This document shows, in pieces, positions 62,291-64,000 of a stretch of DNA of 64,000 nucleotides; the first letter of the stretch is position 1, and each line of letters opens with the position of its first letter. The notes beneath the pieces were generated by a model. It made no database searches and had not been told where the DNA came from. It saw only the letters and a list, made by a program, of their open reading frames with translations. The translations under genes were made by a program, and so were the position numbers. Origin of the DNA: Nocardioides sp. S5 (lineage in GTDB: Bacteria; Actinomycetota; Actinomycetes; Propionibacteriales; Nocardioidaceae); NCBI RefSeq assembly GCF_017310035.1, contig NZ_CP022296.1:4340001-4404000 (forward strand), written 5' to 3'.

Positions 62291-64000
62291 TCACTCCGCC
62301 AGCCACGCCTCCCAGGCGTCGAAGGAGTAGGGCCGGCCCAGGAAGTCCTCGACCAGCTCCGCGGCATCGCGGCGACCACCCGTCGCGAGCACCTTGTCGC
62401 GATAGGCGTGCGCGACGTCGGTGGCGAAGAGGTCGGCCTCGTCGAAGGCGCTGAACAGGTCCTTCGCGATCACCAGCGACCACATGTAGGTGTAGTAGCC
62501 CGACGAGTAGCCGTCGAGGTGGCCGAAGGCGCAGTGCATGTGCGCGCCCTCCAGCGGCGGGAAGACCGAGTAGCGGCGCTGGAGCTCGTCGCCGTAGGCC
62601 GTGAGGTCGTCGTGCGGGCCGGCGTGGAAGAAGTAGGACCGGGCGGCGTACGCCATCTGCTGCGCGGCGTGGGTGCCCTTGCCGAAGTGGTCGGCACGGC
62701 GCATCGCCGCGACCAGCTCGGCCGGGATCGTCTCGCCGGCCTCGTTGCGGGCGAAGGTGGCCAGGACGCCCGCGTCCCAGGCCCACTCCTCCAGCATCTG
62801 GCTCGGCGCCTCGACGAAGTCCCACTCCGTCGCGACGCCCGAGAAGCGCGCCCACGCGCCCTGCCCGCCGAGCACGTGGTGCACGAGGTGGCCGAACTCG
62901 TGGAAGAGCGTCACCACCTCGTCGTGCTCCATCAGGCCTCGGCTGAAGTTGCAGACCAGCACGCCCTCGGGCAGCTGCTGCCCCGCGATGCCGGTGACCA
63001 TGTCGAACTGAGCGGCGTGCTTGAACTTGCCCTCACGCGGGTGGAGGTCGAGGTGGATGCGCCCGATCCGTACGCCGTCGAGGCCGACGTCGTAGCTCGC
63101 GACGTCGTCGTGCCACGTGCCGGCCTCGGCCTGCGGGACCGGGGTCCAGTCGAGGCCGAAGAGCCGTCCGGTGACGTCGAGGAGGCCCTGGCGCACCTGC
63201 TCGAAGGCGAAGTAGGTGCGCACGACCTGGCCGTCGACGTCGTACTGCTCGCGGCGCACGAGCTCTGAGTAGTAGCGCGAGTCGTAGGTCTCCACCGTCT
63301 CCGCGTCGGGCTCGTCCTGGCGCTTGCGCCCCAGCAGCACGGCGAGCTCGCGGCCCGCGCGCTGATGCGCGGCGTCGCTGATGCGGTCGATGAAGTCGGC
63401 GACGGCGCGGCCCGAGCCGATCATCTTGACCTCGGTGTCGTAGTCGGGCCACGAGTCGTGGCCCAGCAGGGCGGCGGTCTCGCGCCGCACCGCGAACAGG
63501 TCCTGGAGGACCTGGTCGTTCACCGGCCAGGCGACGTTGTTGGCCGCCAGGGAGAGCTCGCGACGGGCCGCGCCGTCCGCCCCGAAGGTCATGAACGGCA
63601 CGAGGTCGGGGTAGTCGGTGGTGATCGTGACCAGGCCGTCGTCGTCGGCCGGGTGGGCGGCGAGGTAGTCGTCGGGCAGCCCGGCGAGCCGCTCGGGATT
63701 CAGCCGCACCGAGCGCACGTCGTCGCGGATGTGGCGGCCGAAGTCCTGCGAGAGCAGCACGCTGCGCTCGCTCAGCGCGCGCAGCCGCTCCCGCGTGGCC
63801 TCGTCGCGGTCGACGCCCGCGCGGCGGAAGTCGCGCAGCGTGTGGTCCAGCACCCGGCGGGCGTCGGCGTCGAGGGCCTCGGCCTCGGGCGTGGCGGCGA
63901 GGTCGGCGAAGACGGCGTACAGGTCGCGGTCCAGGCCCAGCTCGGTGACGTACTTCTGCACCTCCTGGCCCAGCTCGTCGGCGCGGTCGCGGACCGCGGC
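62291..64000 (-). CDS. M3-family oligopeptidase, N-terminus cut by window edge
   Basis: At least 569 residues of a thimet-oligopeptidase-like zinc peptidase are present; the frame is open to the window end, so the first part is missing. The zinc site is LFHEFGHLVHH with the third ligand Glu about 25 residues on (EAPSQMLEEW), and GVATEWDFVEAP and CAFGHLDGYSSGYYTYMWS are typical. It degrades short cytosolic peptides. GTG at 63961 is an internal in-frame codon, not necessarily the start. Confidence 0.9.
   Translation of the reverse strand, partial: AAVRDRADELGQEVQKYVTELGLDRDLYAVFADLAATPEAEALDADARRVLDHTLRDFRRAGVDRDEATRERLRALSERSVLLSQDFGRHIRDDVRSVRLNPERLAGLPDDYLAAHPADDDGLVTITTDYPDLVPFMTFGADGAARRELSLAANNVAWPVNDQVLQDLFAVRRETAALLGHDSWPDYDTEVKMIGSGRAVADFIDRISDAAHQRAGRELAVLLGRKRQDEPDAETVETYDSRYYSELVRREQYDVDGQVVRTYFAFEQVRQGLLDVTGRLFGLDWTPVPQAEAGTWHDDVASYDVGLDGVRIGRIHLDLHPREGKFKHAAQFDMVTGIAGQQLPEGVLVCNFSRGLMEHDEVVTLFHEFGHLVHHVLGGQGAWARFSGVATEWDFVEAPSQMLEEWAWDAGVLATFARNEAGETIPAELVAAMRRADHFGKGTHAAQQMAYAARSYFFHAGPHDDLTAYGDELQRRYSVFPPLEGAHMHCAFGHLDGYSSGYYTYMWSLVIAKDLFSAFDEADLFATDVAHAYRDKVLATGGRRDAAELVEDFLGRPYSFDAWEAWLAE

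Overview
The window looks like a chromosomal segment of a high-GC actinobacterium, most likely Nocardioidaceae (Nocardioides-like). The grounds are very high GC, frequent GTG/TTG starts, an HspR/HAIR heat-shock circuit, GAF-ANTAR and CbtAB proteins, an aerobic cobalamin pathway with CobF and a CobIJ fusion, and a family of palindromic repeats of the kind common in this group. The genus is an inference; no rRNA or tRNA gene was seen.

Region 1 (1-18 kb) is a sugar diacid island. A kdgD/semialdehyde dehydrogenase operon and a divergent-LysR/tctCBA/usp/gudD operon are driven by near-identical promoter modules. A second operon holds a galactarate/talarate-type dehydratase and its GntR/FadR regulator. 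A hydroxyacid dehydrogenase, an AEC permease and a GlcD-like FAD oxidase follow. Together they would import glucarate/galactarate-type acids and convert them to 2-oxoglutarate. Embedded among them are a hemerythrin, a stress SDR, a GNAT and a GAF histidine kinase.

Region 2 (18-24 kb) has a secreted zinc metalloprotease with a basic Ig-like tail, a CPBP membrane protein, a striking nested palindrome and clpB with a HAIR operator.

Region 3 (24-53 kb) is a nearly complete aerobic cobalamin locus: cobF, cobN, cobG, cobH, cobIJ, cobM, cobL, a fused chelatase I/D subunit, bluB, cobO, a cobB-cobC fusion, cbtB, cbtA, cobD, cobK and cobQ. Four cobalamin riboswitches lie within it. About 8 kb of unrelated genes, including a Xre/RES toxin-antitoxin pair, interrupts it. 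At least seven palindromic repeats fall inside or at the ends of the B12 coding sequences: several are read in frame as linkers, and one ends cobG early.

Region 4 (53-64 kb) carries an acyltransferase, then on the minus strand dnaK-grpE-dnaJ-hspR. Directly behind hspR lies a retron-type reverse transcriptase. Between hspR and the RT is a ~175-nt segment bounded by a perfect 15-nt inverted repeat and containing strong hairpins, the layout of a retron msr-msd. No familiar retron effector is adjacent; a 79-residue Cys/His protein follows the RT. This is the best candidate for an undescribed system. The window ends in a GNAT, an SGNH hydrolase and a truncated M3 peptidase.
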